A DNA stretch of 64,000 nucleotides. It comes from Cyclobacteriaceae bacterium. Lineage in GTDB: Bacteria; Bacteroidota; Bacteroidia; Cytophagales; Cyclobacteriaceae. Below the pieces are notes generated by a model that searched no databases, was not told where the DNA came from, and saw only the letters and a program-made list of their open reading frames with translations. The stretch is from positions 1-64,000 of the forward strand of contig JALSJF010000068.1 of NCBI GenBank assembly GCA_026989505.1, given 5' to 3'. The first letter of the stretch is position 1. Each line of letters opens with the position of its first letter. Shown in pieces: positions 35,468 through 44,592 of the stretch. The position numbers and the translations under genes were made by a program.

Positions 35468-36673
35468 TTATTTTTTACGCAGCCACAGCTCCGGGTTGAG
35501 CTTTACCGTACCGTTTTCACGGAACTCCCATAACTCAAAGTGGAGCTCGGCAATGCCGTCACTATCGGTAAAAACCTTGCCGATTTTATCGCCTACATTT
35601 ACCTGCTGGCCTTTTTTTACATATACTTCCGCCAGTTTGGCATAAACCGTAAAATAATCGCCATGCTTAACAATTACGGCTTTATTAAAGCCCTGGATCA
35701 GGGCTACCGCCCGTACTTCGCCTTTAAACACGCTGGTAGCTTCGGCAGCCGGGCTGGTTTGTATTTCAATGCCGGGGCTGTCGCGTTCTACCATTTTCAG
35801 TACCGGATCGCGCGAACGGCCGAATTTCTGGGAGATGAAGCCCTCGGTAGGCCAGGGCAGTTTAAGTTTATTTTTCGAAAAGTCTTCCGACAGAGCAGCT
35901 ACGGCCTTGGAGTTGGCCAGGGCCGCAGCTTTGGCGGCAGCCTCGGCCTCACGCCTGATCAGGTCGTCAATCAGCTTATCTAACGCTTTTAACGACTTAC
36001 GCCTGGCGGCCAACTCTTTACGCAACTTTTTTTCCTCCTTTTGCAGGCTGGTAAGCAGTGTTTGCTGCTTTTGGCGCATCTGTTGCAGGTTGGCATTTTC
36101 GGCAATTTGCTCAGCCAGCAGGTCGCCTTTGGCCAGTTTTTTGGCTTCTACAGCTTTATTTTCGGCCAGCAGCATGTCTTGCACGGCCATTATCTGGGCC
36201 ACTTGTTTTTTTCTGGCCTCACTGTATTGTTCCAGGTATTGCATTCTGCGCAGCAACTGGTTAAAGGAGGCAGCCGAAAACAGGAAGGTAAGTTTGCTTT
36301 GGCCGCTTTTGGCTTTATAGGCGGCATATACCATGGCTGCGTATTCTTGTTTTAAGTTGCTCAGGTCGCGCTCCAGGGCGGCCACTATCTCCAGGTTATC
36401 GGCAATTTCATCATCAAGCAATTTAATTTCTTCTTTAATGCCGGCAATCACCTTTTTACGTACCGCTATCTGGTATTTAAGGGCATTCAACTGGCCAACG
36501 CTGGCCTTCTTTTTGCTGGCTGTTTGCCGCAGGGTTTGTTCTGCCTCTTTTATTTTTTGCAGGTTTTCAGCCCGCTCTTGCTGTAGTTGCTCCTTGGTTT
36601 TTTGTTGCCCGAAAGCAGCAGTTGCTGTAATTGCCAGTAGAAATAAGACCAGTAAATACTTATTTCCGGACAT
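35468..36673 (-). CDS. EnvC-like murein hydrolase activator, degenerate M23 domain
   Basis: This 401-residue protein has a signal peptide (1-22), a long coiled coil (about 25-255, rich in Lys, Glu, Gln and Ala) and a C-terminal LytM/M23 domain (about 285-401). The zinc ligands of active M23 peptidases are not kept: the HxGxD position reads SPGIEI and the HxH position reads ELHFEL. That matches EnvC and NlpD, which do not cut peptidoglycan but activate amidases at division sites. Its start overlaps the DUF4292 gene by 14 bp, and the gene order with TPR, dut and flippase genes is familiar from other Bacteroidota. Confidence 0.88.
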   Translation of the reverse strand: MSGNKYLLVLFLLAITATAAFGQQKTKEQLQQERAENLQKIKEAEQTLRQTASKKKASVGQLNALKYQIAVRKKVIAGIKEEIKLLDDEIADNLEIVAALERDLSNLKQEYAAMVYAAYKAKSGQSKLTFLFSAASFNQLLRRMQYLEQYSEARKKQVAQIMAVQDMLLAENKAVEAKKLAKGDLLAEQIAENANLQQMRQKQQTLLTSLQKEEKKLRKELAARRKSLKALDKLIDDLIRREAEAAAKAAALANSKAVAALSEDFSKNKLKLPWPTEGFISQKFGRSRDPVLKMVERDSPGIEIQTSPAAEATSVFKGEVRAVALIQGFNKAVIVKHGDYFTVYAKLAEVYVKKGQQVNVGDKIGKVFTDSDGIAELHFELWEFRENGTVKLNPELWLRKK

Positions 36674-37451
36674 ATTTGTTGGGAATATTAAAAGGGAACC
36701 TAAGTTCTTTTTCCGGGGCTTCCACCCGGTTGTGCTCGATGGTCATCTGGGTTTCTAACTGGCCGAACTCATTGTGGTGGATTAAAGAGACAAAGGCGGC
36801 AAACGGAAATGCCTGGCCGTTGATCTCTTTAAAATCTTTGTACAGCAGTTTTAAGGCATTGTCGGTTTCCCTTTCGGTTACCTGCACCTCCACCAGCTTC
36901 ATGTTGGTGTCATCAATATAGTTTTCAATAAAAATATTGTTGATATTTTGTTTGATGATGTACTGTTTCCCCTCGTGCACTATCGCCTGGTCCGGCTCAT
37001 CGGGCTTGGGCATATTGCCCACGATCATCGACTGGATAAGGGCAAAGTCAATAGGGAAGTTAAATTCGTGGGCTACATCCTTAAAACTATAAATACTGTA
37101 CTCTTTATCTACCCGGTTAATAATAAACACCGAGTCCTGGGTGATGATGCCCCGCATACCCTGCACCCCCAATGCCCCGGAGAGGTTAAACCAGATGATG
37201 CTGTCTTTCTTTAGCCGTACCAGGGCGGTTACCTTGGTGGTTTTATGTGGCTCCCGCAGTTCAATCTTCGATTTTATACTCAAATAATCAAACTCCAGTT
37301 GTTGTATTTTCAGCGATTCACGGTCGTAGGTTTTGGTAAACAGGGCAATCTTTTTCCCGCAAGAGGTGAGCAAGGGGAGGATGATGATAAGGCTGAGCAG
37401 GAGATTACTGAATAATCTTGCGTTGGCTGATTTTCTGGTCAATGTTTTCAA
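36660..37451 (-). CDS. DUF4292 family lipoprotein
   Basis: The 263-residue protein begins with a lipoprotein signal ending LPLLTSC (C31), followed by GKKIALFTKTYDRESLKIQQLEF. The repeated beta-strand pattern with SIKSKIEL, DSIIWFNLSGALGVQGMRGIITQDS and LVEVQVTERETD fits DUF4292, an outer-membrane lipoprotein-like family of Bacteroidota related in fold to LolA/LolB-type lipid carriers. I infer an envelope role only from the fold and neighbours. It overlaps the TPR gene by 47 bp at its start and the EnvC-like gene by 14 bp at its end, so the three are co-translated. Confidence 0.85.
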   Translation of the reverse strand: MKTLTRKSANARLFSNLLLSLIIILPLLTSCGKKIALFTKTYDRESLKIQQLEFDYLSIKSKIELREPHKTTKVTALVRLKKDSIIWFNLSGALGVQGMRGIITQDSVFIINRVDKEYSIYSFKDVAHEFNFPIDFALIQSMIVGNMPKPDEPDQAIVHEGKQYIIKQNINNIFIENYIDDTNMKLVEVQVTERETDNALKLLYKDFKEINGQAFPFAAFVSLIHHNEFGQLETQMTIEHNRVEAPEKELRFPFNIPNKYVRK

Positions 37452-39219
37452 GGTTTTTATCTAATTCGCGGGCCTTTATCCATTGTTTAACGGCCTCATC
37501 TGGTTTGCCTAATTTATATAGGGTATCACCATAATGGTCATAGTAAACCCCTTCATTAACGCCACTGGCAATTATTTTTTCAAAAATCCTGTTGGCCTCC
37601 TCGTAGTCGCCCAGGGTATAATGCACCCAGGCGTAGGTATCTAAGTAAGTATTGTTGTCAGGGTTATTCCTGATCAACGTGGTACTCATCTTTTTGGCCT
37701 TGTCGAGGTTTTCTCCCCGCAAAGATAAATAATAGCTATAATTATTCAGGACAACAAAATTCAGGGGGTCTAATTCCAGGGCGGCTTCGTAGGCCTCATC
37801 CGATTTTTCGTATTCCTGCAACGCATTATAGATATCGCCCAGGTAACTATAAAACATTACCAGCAGCCCCTTGTTGCTGCCCGAACGCTTGCGGCCCATT
37901 TCCAGCATCAGCGCTGCCTGCCGGTTGTTCTTCTTGTTCATTTGCACAATGCCGTTGACCAGGTAGAGCCAGGCTTGGTTAGGGTAAAGCTCCAGGGCTT
38001 GTTGGGCATGTACGGCCAGGCTGTCCTGCCGGTTTAATTGCAGTTCGAGGTTGAGCAGGTTCTGCCAGACGGCAAAATTCGAGGGGTCGAGGTTGACAAA
38101 CCGGGCATAGGCATCGGCAGCTTTGTTTTTGGCCGCTTCTACCTCCTCGTCCGGCACCAGTTTTTTATCCAGCAGGGTGCCATATACATCCCCGGTTATT
38201 AGATAGGCATTATGGTCATCGGGGTGTTGTATTACCAGAATATCTACCAGTTGCGGGATAAGGCTGTTCAGATGCGTGTTCGGCAGATAAGCGAGGTACT
38301 TCATCACCGTGTTTATCTTGGCGTTCAGGTTTAACCCCTTATCGTTAAAGGCCAATTTGAGCTCATCCCCAAACTTCCCGTAGGCTTGTTGCTTCCAGTA
38401 AATATCGGCCAGTTGCAGGCGGGCAACAGCATAATCCGGGTTGTCCGTTAATAATTTTTGCAGTTCGGCCACCGCTTCTTCATAGCGGCCATTGGAGGAA
38501 AGTATTTCTACCAGGTTAAGTACGTAATTGCTATTGGCCGGGTACCGGGCTATTAACCGTTTACTTTCTTTAATAGCCTCCGCCAGGTTGTTTTGTTGCA
38601 GGAAGATCTTTTGTTTTTGGTAAGAAATCTCTTCCGTCAGCCCAAACGCTTTTTCTGCCCGGTCATAGGTGGCCAGGGCTTTGTCGAAATCCTGCATATA
38701 CAGGTAAACCGCGGCCAGGCTGAACAGGTAAGCTTCGGCATCGGGCACTAGTTTAATCAATTGTTCATAATTCGCTGCCGCTTCCGGCAGGTTGCCCAGA
38801 TTGGTATAAATATCAACAGCCAGCAGGTAGTAGTATTTGTTGGTTTTATTAAGACGGATGGCCTGGGTAATATATTTTTCTGCTTCGCTGAATTGTTCGG
38901 TCAGGTTACTGATTTCAGCCAGCTTGTAATAGATCACATCGTTATCGGGTTGCAGCGCCAGGCACTTATTCAGCACCTCGGTAGCCCGGGCATAGTTTTT
39001 CAGGATATAAAGTTTTTCTGCTTCAATAAACAGGTACTCTGTTTCCTGGGCAATTGATTTGGCGCTGCGTTCGGGTTGTTTTTTATTTTTCTTGTGGCGT
39101 TGACCAAAGCTGTCTGTGGCCGGCAGCAGTGCCAGCAACAGGCAAAAAGTGGTTAGTATGGCGGTAGATTTTCTCAAGAGAATTTCAGGTTGGCACAAAA
39201 GTAATAATTTAAGTGCCAT
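37405..39219 (-). CDS. TPR-repeat periplasmic or envelope protein
   Basis: This 604-residue protein starts with a signal-peptide-like segment (about 16-40, KSTAILTTFCLLLALLPATDSFG) and then consists mainly of tetratricopeptide repeats, for example about 60-140 (NYARATEVLNKCLALQPDN, AEKYITQAIRLNKTN) and about 445-600 (EYEKSDEAYEAALELDPLN, PDEAVKQWIKARELDKN). TPRs form superhelical protein-binding scaffolds. In other Bacteroidota this gene is fixed between dut and DUF4292 genes. No specific partner can be named. dut ends 6 bp upstream. Confidence 0.88.
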   Translation of the reverse strand: MALKLLLLCQPEILLRKSTAILTTFCLLLALLPATDSFGQRHKKNKKQPERSAKSIAQETEYLFIEAEKLYILKNYARATEVLNKCLALQPDNDVIYYKLAEISNLTEQFSEAEKYITQAIRLNKTNKYYYLLAVDIYTNLGNLPEAAANYEQLIKLVPDAEAYLFSLAAVYLYMQDFDKALATYDRAEKAFGLTEEISYQKQKIFLQQNNLAEAIKESKRLIARYPANSNYVLNLVEILSSNGRYEEAVAELQKLLTDNPDYAVARLQLADIYWKQQAYGKFGDELKLAFNDKGLNLNAKINTVMKYLAYLPNTHLNSLIPQLVDILVIQHPDDHNAYLITGDVYGTLLDKKLVPDEEVEAAKNKAADAYARFVNLDPSNFAVWQNLLNLELQLNRQDSLAVHAQQALELYPNQAWLYLVNGIVQMNKKNNRQAALMLEMGRKRSGSNKGLLVMFYSYLGDIYNALQEYEKSDEAYEAALELDPLNFVVLNNYSYYLSLRGENLDKAKKMSTTLIRNNPDNNTYLDTYAWVHYTLGDYEEANRIFEKIIASGVNEGVYYDHYGDTLYKLGKPDEAVKQWIKARELDKNLENIDQKISQRKIIQ

Positions 39220-39225
39220 TTATGC

Positions 39226-39669
39226 TTATTTTGTGCCGGTGCTGCCAAATCCCCCGCCTGCCCTGGCTGAACCGGCCAGTTGCTCAACAGCCTGCCATTC
39301 GGCCCGGGCATGCTGTGAAACAATCATTTGGGCGATACGCTCACCGTTTTTGATGGTGTAGGGTTGGCTGGAGAGGTTAACCAGCAGGATTTTTATCTCA
39401 CCCCGGTAATCGGCATCAATGGTGCCCGGGGTGTTGAGTACGGTTAGCCCGTGTTTGTAGGCCAGGCCGCTGCGGGGCCTGATCTGGGCTTCATAGCCAC
39501 CGGGTAGTTCAATATACAGGCCGGTGCCTACCAACTGCCGCTGTAAGGGGGCCAGTTCTATATCTTCATCGAGCATGGCCCGCAGGTCCATGCCGGCCGA
39601 TAATGCCGTCTGGTATTCGGGCAGGGCATTGGCCGATTTGTTGACCACGTTTACCTTAATATGTTCCAT
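39226..39669 (-). CDS. dut: Deoxyuridine 5'-triphosphate nucleotidohydrolase (dUTPase)
   Basis: A 147-residue trimeric dUTPase. The five motifs are in order: AGMDLRA (about 25-31), [12 protein letters not shown] (about 64-75), [11 protein letters not shown] (about 82-92), [10 protein letters not shown] (about 108-117) and the C-terminal GGFGSTG (about 138-144). It hydrolyses dUTP to dUMP, preventing uracil incorporation and feeding dTMP synthesis. Its ATG shares one base with the flippase stop codon (TAATG). Confidence 0.96.
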   Translation of the reverse strand: MEHIKVNVVNKSANALPEYQTALSAGMDLRAMLDEDIELAPLQRQLVGTGLYIELPGGYEAQIRPRSGLAYKHGLTVLNTPGTIDADYRGEIKILLVNLSSQPYTIKNGERIAQMIVSQHARAEWQAVEQLAGSARAGGGFGSTGTK

Positions 39670-41162
39670 TAGTTCTCATCTACTTGTTGCACAATCTTTT
39701 TCTTTTCCAGCCGGTAAACCAGTACCAGTACCACTACCGGCAACAACAGGTTAAAGGCTATATCCAGGACAGGGTTGGCAAAGCCAATGTAAAAACTGGC
39801 AGCTACCATGGCCATAAAAATAACGGCATAGCCCAATAAGGGTAAAAATTTATACGGCACGGGCATAAACTTCCTGCCTGTAAAATAGCAGGCGATGCTC
39901 ATGGCGAGGTACGACAACACGATGGCGATGGCACTCCCCAGGATACCGATTCTGGGCAACAGCAAATAATTGCTGAGGATGGCCGTTACGGCCCCGATGA
40001 GGGTAAAATACAGCCCGTAAATGGTTTTGTCCTTTAGCTTAAACCAGATAGAGATATTGATATACACCCCATATAACAGCTTGCCGAACATGATGATCGG
40101 TACCAGGTAAAGGGCCGTCCGGAATTCGGCCTTGCGCAGGAATATCGGGGCCAGCCAATCAATATTTACACTTACTGCCAGCAATAGCAGCAAGCCAAAG
40201 ATAACAAAATAATGCAGCGTTTTGGCAAATAAGGCAGGCGCCTGCCTGTCGGCCGACTGGGAAAAAAAGAAAGGTTCGGCAGCATAACGGAAAGCCTGGA
40301 TGGCCAGCATCATCAGGGCACCCAGTTTAAACGTTTGCGTATAAACCCCCTGGTTGCTGAGGCCGTCTGCGGCCCATTTGGCCACCACTATTTTGTCCAT
40401 GTCGCTCACAAACCAGCCGGCAATACCGGTAACTACCAGCGGCAGGGTATATTTGAGCATGGGCCTGAGGGTTTGCCGGTTGAGGCGGAAGCGTAAGGTG
40501 ATAAATTCCCGGGCCAGCAGGGGGAACAACAGCAGGTTACTCAGGAGGTTGGCAATGAATATGTACTCAATGTCCAGGGAGGGATTATACAAGGTAGCTA
40601 CCAGCGGTTTCAGGCCGGCAAGGTATTCGCCAGTGGAAATGGCCGGGAAGACCACCAGAAAAAGGAGTTGTAAAACAATGTTGGCCACAATGGCGATTAT
40701 TTTGGCGGTGGCAAAATACCACGGCCGGTTTTCGATGCGCAGTTTGGCGAAGGGGATGGCCGTGAGGCCGTCAATAAGGATGATGGCGGCCACCAGTTGC
40801 ATCAGCATATAATGTTTGCCGGTAAACACCGGCCCGATGATCACCCTGCCAAAAAAACCGGCATATTGCGAAATGATCAGCGCCACCAGCAGTGTCACCA
40901 CAAAGACCACTGTGGCGGCTGTGTGATAGGCCGTATGCCCTTTTTCTTTGGTAGTAAACCGGAAGAAGGTGGTTTCCATGCCAAAAGTAACAATGATCAG
41001 CATCAGCGCCACCGAGCCGTAGAGTTCAGAGACCACGCCCATTTCATCGGCCAGAAATACCGTAGTATGCAGGCCTACGAGAAAATAATTGATAATCCGC
41101 CCAAGAATACTGCTTAAGCCGTAGATGGCAGTTTGACCGGCAAGCGCCTTAAGCTGGCTCAT
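39669..41162 (-). CDS. Wzx-like polysaccharide flippase / lipopolysaccharide biosynthesis protein
   Basis: A 497-residue integral membrane protein with about 12-14 TM segments. The N-terminal [23 protein letters not shown] is typical of the MATE/Wzx (polysaccharide biosynthesis) flippase family. These proteins move undecaprenyl-linked glycans or lipid II across the inner membrane. Position upstream of dut, TPR, DUF4292 and EnvC genes is conserved in Bacteroidota, which suggests a peptidoglycan or general envelope precursor rather than a strain-specific O antigen; that is inference. Enoyl-CoA hydratase lies 38 bp upstream of its start, on the same strand. Confidence 0.88.
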   Translation of the reverse strand: MSQLKALAGQTAIYGLSSILGRIINYFLVGLHTTVFLADEMGVVSELYGSVALMLIIVTFGMETTFFRFTTKEKGHTAYHTAATVVFVVTLLVALIISQYAGFFGRVIIGPVFTGKHYMLMQLVAAIILIDGLTAIPFAKLRIENRPWYFATAKIIAIVANIVLQLLFLVVFPAISTGEYLAGLKPLVATLYNPSLDIEYIFIANLLSNLLLFPLLAREFITLRFRLNRQTLRPMLKYTLPLVVTGIAGWFVSDMDKIVVAKWAADGLSNQGVYTQTFKLGALMMLAIQAFRYAAEPFFFSQSADRQAPALFAKTLHYFVIFGLLLLLAVSVNIDWLAPIFLRKAEFRTALYLVPIIMFGKLLYGVYINISIWFKLKDKTIYGLYFTLIGAVTAILSNYLLLPRIGILGSAIAIVLSYLAMSIACYFTGRKFMPVPYKFLPLLGYAVIFMAMVAASFYIGFANPVLDIAFNLLLPVVVLVLVYRLEKKKIVQQVDEN

Positions 41163-41200
41163 AGGGTAGGGTTGTTGGTGATTTGCACCGGGTAAAATTA

Positions 41201-41986
41201 CTATTTACCGGTGAATACGGGCTTACGTTTGTCCAGAAATGCTGTGGTGCCCTCCCGGAAATCCTGGGTGCTTACACAACGGGCAAAGGAGTTGGCTTCA
41301 ATCAGGTAGCCATCTTCTTCGGCATTGTCAGCAGCATTGGCGCTGGTGATCACCATGCCAATGGCCAGGGGTGCTTTGGCCAGGATTTTCCCCATCAGTT
41401 TTACCGCCAGGTCCATCATGCCGTCCTGGTCTTTGGCCACATGGTTTACCAGGCCTATGCGGTAAGCTTCTTCGGCAACAAGGGTGTTGCCGGTCATCAT
41501 TATCTCCAGGGCCCGGCCTTTGCCTACCAATTTGGTAAGGCGCTGGGTGCCGCCATAGCCGGGGATCAGCCCCAGGTTAACTTCGGGCTGCCCAAACTGG
41601 GCGGAGGCACTGGCAATGCGAAAGTGACAGGCCATAGCCAACTCACAGCCGCCCCCCAGGGCATAGCCGTTAACGGCTGCAATCACCGGTTTTTCAAAGT
41701 TTTCAATAGCGGCAAACAGGGCCTGGCCGCGTTCGGCAAATTTGCGCGCATTCAGTTCGTTCAGTTCGGCTATTTCTTTGATATCGGCCCCGGCTGCAAA
41801 AGCCTTTTCACCACTGCCGGTAATGATAATGCCCCCCACTTCAGGGTTGTCATAGGCGGCTTCTATAGCCGTTTGCAGTTCGGTCAGCAGTTCAATATTG
41901 AGGGCGTTCAGGGCCTCCGGGCGGTTGAGGGTTAGGGTAAGGATGCGGTTGTTAAGCCCCAGGGTCAGTGTGTTGAATGTTTCCAT
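41201..41986 (-). CDS. Enoyl-CoA hydratase
   Basis: Starting at METFNTLTLG gives 261 residues, the normal crotonase length. Earlier in-frame starts at 41995 or 42007 lie at or upstream of the transcription start predicted from the promoter at 42005-42037. The protein shows the oxyanion-hole segment AFAAGADIKEIAEL (about 61-74), the GGGCELAMACHFRIAS helix (about 104-119), and both catalytic glutamate regions with PEVNLGLIPGYGGTQRL (about 126-142). It hydrates trans-2-enoyl-CoA in fatty-acid beta-oxidation or related pathways. The exact chain-length preference cannot be read. Confidence 0.93.
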   Translation of the reverse strand: METFNTLTLGLNNRILTLTLNRPEALNALNIELLTELQTAIEAAYDNPEVGGIIITGSGEKAFAAGADIKEIAELNELNARKFAERGQALFAAIENFEKPVIAAVNGYALGGGCELAMACHFRIASASAQFGQPEVNLGLIPGYGGTQRLTKLVGKGRALEIMMTGNTLVAEEAYRIGLVNHVAKDQDGMMDLAVKLMGKILAKAPLAIGMVITSANAADNAEEDGYLIEANSFARCVSTQDFREGTTAFLDKRKPVFTGK

Positions 41987-42004
41987 GACGATCATTAAAA
42001 AAAC

Positions 42005-42037
42005 CAAATATACTACCTCCGCAGGTGAGAAGCCAAA
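42005..42037 (-). promoter_or_regulatory. Promoter of the enoyl-CoA hydratase gene
   Basis: On the minus strand the -33 box TTTG (42034-42037) and the -7 box TATATTTG (42005-42012) are separated by 21 bp, matching the Bacteroidota sigma-ABfr consensus. Transcription would start near 41998, which favours translation from the ATG at 41986. Confidence 0.7.
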
Positions 42038-42413
42038 GCCTGCGTAAGATTAGTTTTTCCTCCCGTAAATGGAAATATATTCCCAAAATGGGACAGGCCG
42101 AATTAATTTATTGCCCTGAAATAGCCATTTGGGGCATTTTCAGGGTATGGCACGGTTATTCCATTATAGCAAATGGTTTTGGTTAGATGCAAGCAAATTT
42201 CAAAACGTTGAAAATGTTTGCCGGCAAGTCCGGGCTCCCTGCCCGGGCTTGCTTATAAACCTGACAGATTGATTGACCACGATATTGGCGTATTAGTTGG
42301 CTATTTTTTAGCTGCCCTAACCATTTTTTGCCGGCCGGATTACGTGTTGATACCGGCCTGGCTTAGGGTAAAATTGAAACCCCTTTCAGTCTGTTCTTTT
42401 AGTAAAGTAATTA
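42038..42413. other. Intergenic region with strong hairpin
   Basis: No convincing gene is seen; the frame open through here in front of the T9SS protein lacks a plausible protein start. A stem GCAAGTCCGGGC (42224-42235) with GCCCGGGCTTGC (42241-42252), one G-T pair, loop TCCCT, is followed by TTATAAAC. It could end a transcript, but no plus-strand gene precedes it. Confidence 0.45.
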
Positions 42414-42421
42414 TAATTTTG
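42414..42421 (+). promoter_or_regulatory. Candidate -7 box for the T9SS cargo gene
   Basis: TAATTTTG matches TAnnTTTG, about 51 bp before the ATG at 42473 and far downstream of the first possible start at 42218. It supports the short form of the protein. No exact -33 TTTG is visible. Confidence 0.4.
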
Positions 42422-42472
42422 CTGCTCACGGTAATGTTTTGTGAGCGCCTTAATTCGGAAAAATTTACGAAG

Positions 42473-43462
42473 ATGAGGTTATTAGTTTTTGGCCTGGCAT
42501 TTTTTACGGGCGTTTTATCCTATGCGGCAACTTATACAGCCACGGTTACGGGTGGCGAATGGACGGACCCGGCTACCTGGGTGGGTGGCGTGGTGCCACC
42601 CTCTAATGGTGCCGGTGACATTGTGGAGATACCGGCAGGTTCTGTGGTTACCATTACCAACCAAACGGTTTTGTTTAATGGTACAGTTAATATTGGCGGC
42701 ACATTAAGCTTAATTGCCACCGGTTTTGGTTTTGCCGTATTGGACATGGACGCAACAAGTACGGTAAATATTTTGTCGGGAGGTCAGGTAACCAGTGGCG
42801 GTGGGGGCTTTTTGGCGTTTCTTAATGGTATTGAGATAGGGTCTGACCCATTTGCCTATTGGCCCCCTTTGGATGGTAATACAGTGACCGGGCCGGCAAC
42901 TATTACCGAAGGTACAGGCGTTCTTCCTATCGAATTGATATACTTCAATGCCCGGGCGAAGGGTTCCCTGGTAGAACTCACCTGGGCTACGGCCAGCGAA
43001 GAAAATTTTGATTATTTTGCCATTGAGCGCTCGGTGAATGGCGAGGATTTCCTGGAAATAGCCCGGGTAAACGGTACAGGCGAATCAGCTACGCGTGTTG
43101 ATTATGCCTATACCGATGCCTTTCCTATGCAAGGCCGGACCTACTACCGTTTGCGTGCGGTAGATTTTGATGGCTATACCGAGGTGTTTGACTATAAAAT
43201 GGTGGAGATTGACGGAATAACCAAAGATTTCAGCCTTTATCCTAACCCAATTGCGGATGGCCGGTTCTTCCTGCAAACCAATTTTGCTATTGAGGGGGAG
43301 GCAGAATTAATGGTTTACAACACTATGGGAGGTGTTGAGATGACACTACCGGTCAAGAACTGGATGAACTACTATGCGGTGCAGGGGTTAGATGCCGGCA
43401 CCTATTTGTTCCGCCTGGTAAGCGCGGAAGGAACAAGGGTAAAGCGGGTACTGGTACAGTAA
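42473..43462 (+). CDS. Secreted protein with T9SS type A sorting domain
   Basis: I choose the start MRLLVFGLAFFTGVLSYAA, a clean signal peptide, giving 329 residues; the frame extends to 42218 but that part reads as non-protein. After the signal, TVTGGEWTDPATWVGGVVPP resembles the beta-solenoid G8-like or adhesin start seen in many T9SS proteins (about 25-140). A fibronectin-like region (IELIYFNARAKGSLVELTW, about 150-240) precedes the C-terminal sorting domain (about 250-329) starting FSLYPNPIADGRF and ending RVKRVLVQ. SprA in this window would export it to the cell surface. Ligand unknown. Confidence 0.85.
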   Translation: MRLLVFGLAFFTGVLSYAATYTATVTGGEWTDPATWVGGVVPPSNGAGDIVEIPAGSVVTITNQTVLFNGTVNIGGTLSLIATGFGFAVLDMDATSTVNILSGGQVTSGGGGFLAFLNGIEIGSDPFAYWPPLDGNTVTGPATITEGTGVLPIELIYFNARAKGSLVELTWATASEENFDYFAIERSVNGEDFLEIARVNGTGESATRVDYAYTDAFPMQGRTYYRLRAVDFDGYTEVFDYKMVEIDGITKDFSLYPNPIADGRFFLQTNFAIEGEAELMVYNTMGGVEMTLPVKNWMNYYAVQGLDAGTYLFRLVSAEGTRVKRVLVQ

Positions 43463-43482
43463 AGGGCAATTTTCTCACCCTG

Positions 43483-44439
43483 TTATAAAGAAGGTTTAGC
43501 CGGGGCCAGCCGTTTTTCCAGGTTCAGCAGCATAACGTCCACCAGTTCATCAAGGCCAAACTTGTGCTGCCACCCCCAGTCCTGGCGGGCACAGGTGTCA
43601 TCAATAGATTGCGGCCAGGAAGCGGCAATATGTTGGCGGAAATCGGGCTGATAGGCAATTTTAAACTCCGGGTAACGGACCTTTATTTTAGCATATATCT
43701 CTGCCGGGCTAAAGCTCATCGAAGCCAGGTTATAACTGGAGCGTACCTTGATCTGTTCGGCCGGGGCCTGCATAATGGCAACCGTGGCATTTACGGCATC
43801 CTCCATATACATCATGGGCAGGTAGGTGTCTTCCTGCAGAAAACAGGTATAGGTTTCGCCCTGAATGGCCTTATAAAAGATATCCACGGCATAATCGGTG
43901 GTGCCGCCCCCGGGCAGTGATTTATAGCCGATTAACCCCGGGTAACGCAGGCTGCGTACATCTACTCCGTATTTTTCATAATAATACTGGCACCAGCGCT
44001 CCCCGGCCAGTTTCGATATCCCGTAAACCGTGTTGGGGTCCATAAGGGTATCTTGCGGGGTGTTCTGCTTGGGGGTGGAGGGGCCGAAGGCACCAATAGA
44101 GCTGGGCCAGAAAACTTTAAGCTGCGTATTTTCTTTGGCAAGGTTGAGTACATTCAGCAGGCCTGTCATGTTTAAGTCCCAGGCCAGTTGCGGGTGTTGC
44201 TCCCCCTTGGCGCTGAGCATGGCTGCCAGGTGGTAAATCTGGCCGATTTGGTGATGGGCGACAAAGGCCGCCAGTTCCTTGCCTTGCATTACGTCCAGCA
44301 GGGCAAATTGTCCCTCGCTGCTTTCCGGTTCACGGATATCGGTAGCCCACACGCTCTGCGCCCCAAAGTTAGCCCGCAAGGCTGCCACTAACTCCGAACC
44401 CAACTGGCCATTGGCCCCGATTACAAGAATGTTATCCAT
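43483..44439 (-). CDS. tdh: SDR-type L-threonine 3-dehydrogenase
   Basis: A 318-residue extended short-chain dehydrogenase with the NAD-binding GANGQLG (8-14), the [11 protein letters not shown] block (about 113-123) and the catalytic Y-x3-K in YGISKLAGE (about 140-148). The GAFGPSTPK...TPQDT pattern is characteristic of the epimerase-like threonine dehydrogenases rather than sugar epimerases. It oxidises L-threonine to 2-amino-3-ketobutyrate. The divergent neighbour is kbl, which splits that product, so context and motifs agree. Confidence 0.9.
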   Translation of the reverse strand: MDNILVIGANGQLGSELVAALRANFGAQSVWATDIREPESSEGQFALLDVMQGKELAAFVAHHQIGQIYHLAAMLSAKGEQHPQLAWDLNMTGLLNVLNLAKENTQLKVFWPSSIGAFGPSTPKQNTPQDTLMDPNTVYGISKLAGERWCQYYYEKYGVDVRSLRYPGLIGYKSLPGGGTTDYAVDIFYKAIQGETYTCFLQEDTYLPMMYMEDAVNATVAIMQAPAEQIKVRSSYNLASMSFSPAEIYAKIKVRYPEFKIAYQPDFRQHIAASWPQSIDDTCARQDWGWQHKFGLDELVDVMLLNLEKRLAPAKPSL

Positions 44440-44455
44440 TGCCCTGTATTTTGTT

Positions 44456-44488
44456 CAAAAGTACGGCCTATACCCCCTACTTTACAAA
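44456..44488 (-). promoter_or_regulatory. Promoter of tdh
   Basis: On the minus strand the -33 box TTTG (44485-44488) lies 21 bp from the -7 box TACTTTTG (44456-44463). The predicted transcript starts about 10 bp before the tdh ATG. Confidence 0.65.
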
Positions 44489-44543
44489 TAAAAATGACAG
44501 AAGGTAAAAGCGGTTTTAATACCCCCGGAATTCCTGCATTAGC

Positions 44544-44551
44544 TATATTTG
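44544..44551 (+). promoter_or_regulatory. Candidate -7 box for kbl
   Basis: TATATTTG is an exact TAnnTTTG match 41 bp before the ATG at 44593 and downstream of an earlier in-frame ATG at 44494. It therefore supports the shorter kbl start. No exact -33 TTTG is present at the usual distance. Confidence 0.5.
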
Positions 44552-44592
44552 TGCATAACATTAATCACCCGGAATTTAACCAGCAGAACACC

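Noticed and set aside
42218-42472. Long N-terminal extension of the T9SS cargo protein
   Set aside because: It crosses a strong hairpin and a -7 promoter box, and a clean signal peptide begins at 42473.
44494-44592. 33-residue N-terminal extension of kbl
   Set aside because: The standard family start is MYDNIKPQL at 44593, and an exact TATATTTG promoter box lies inside the extension.
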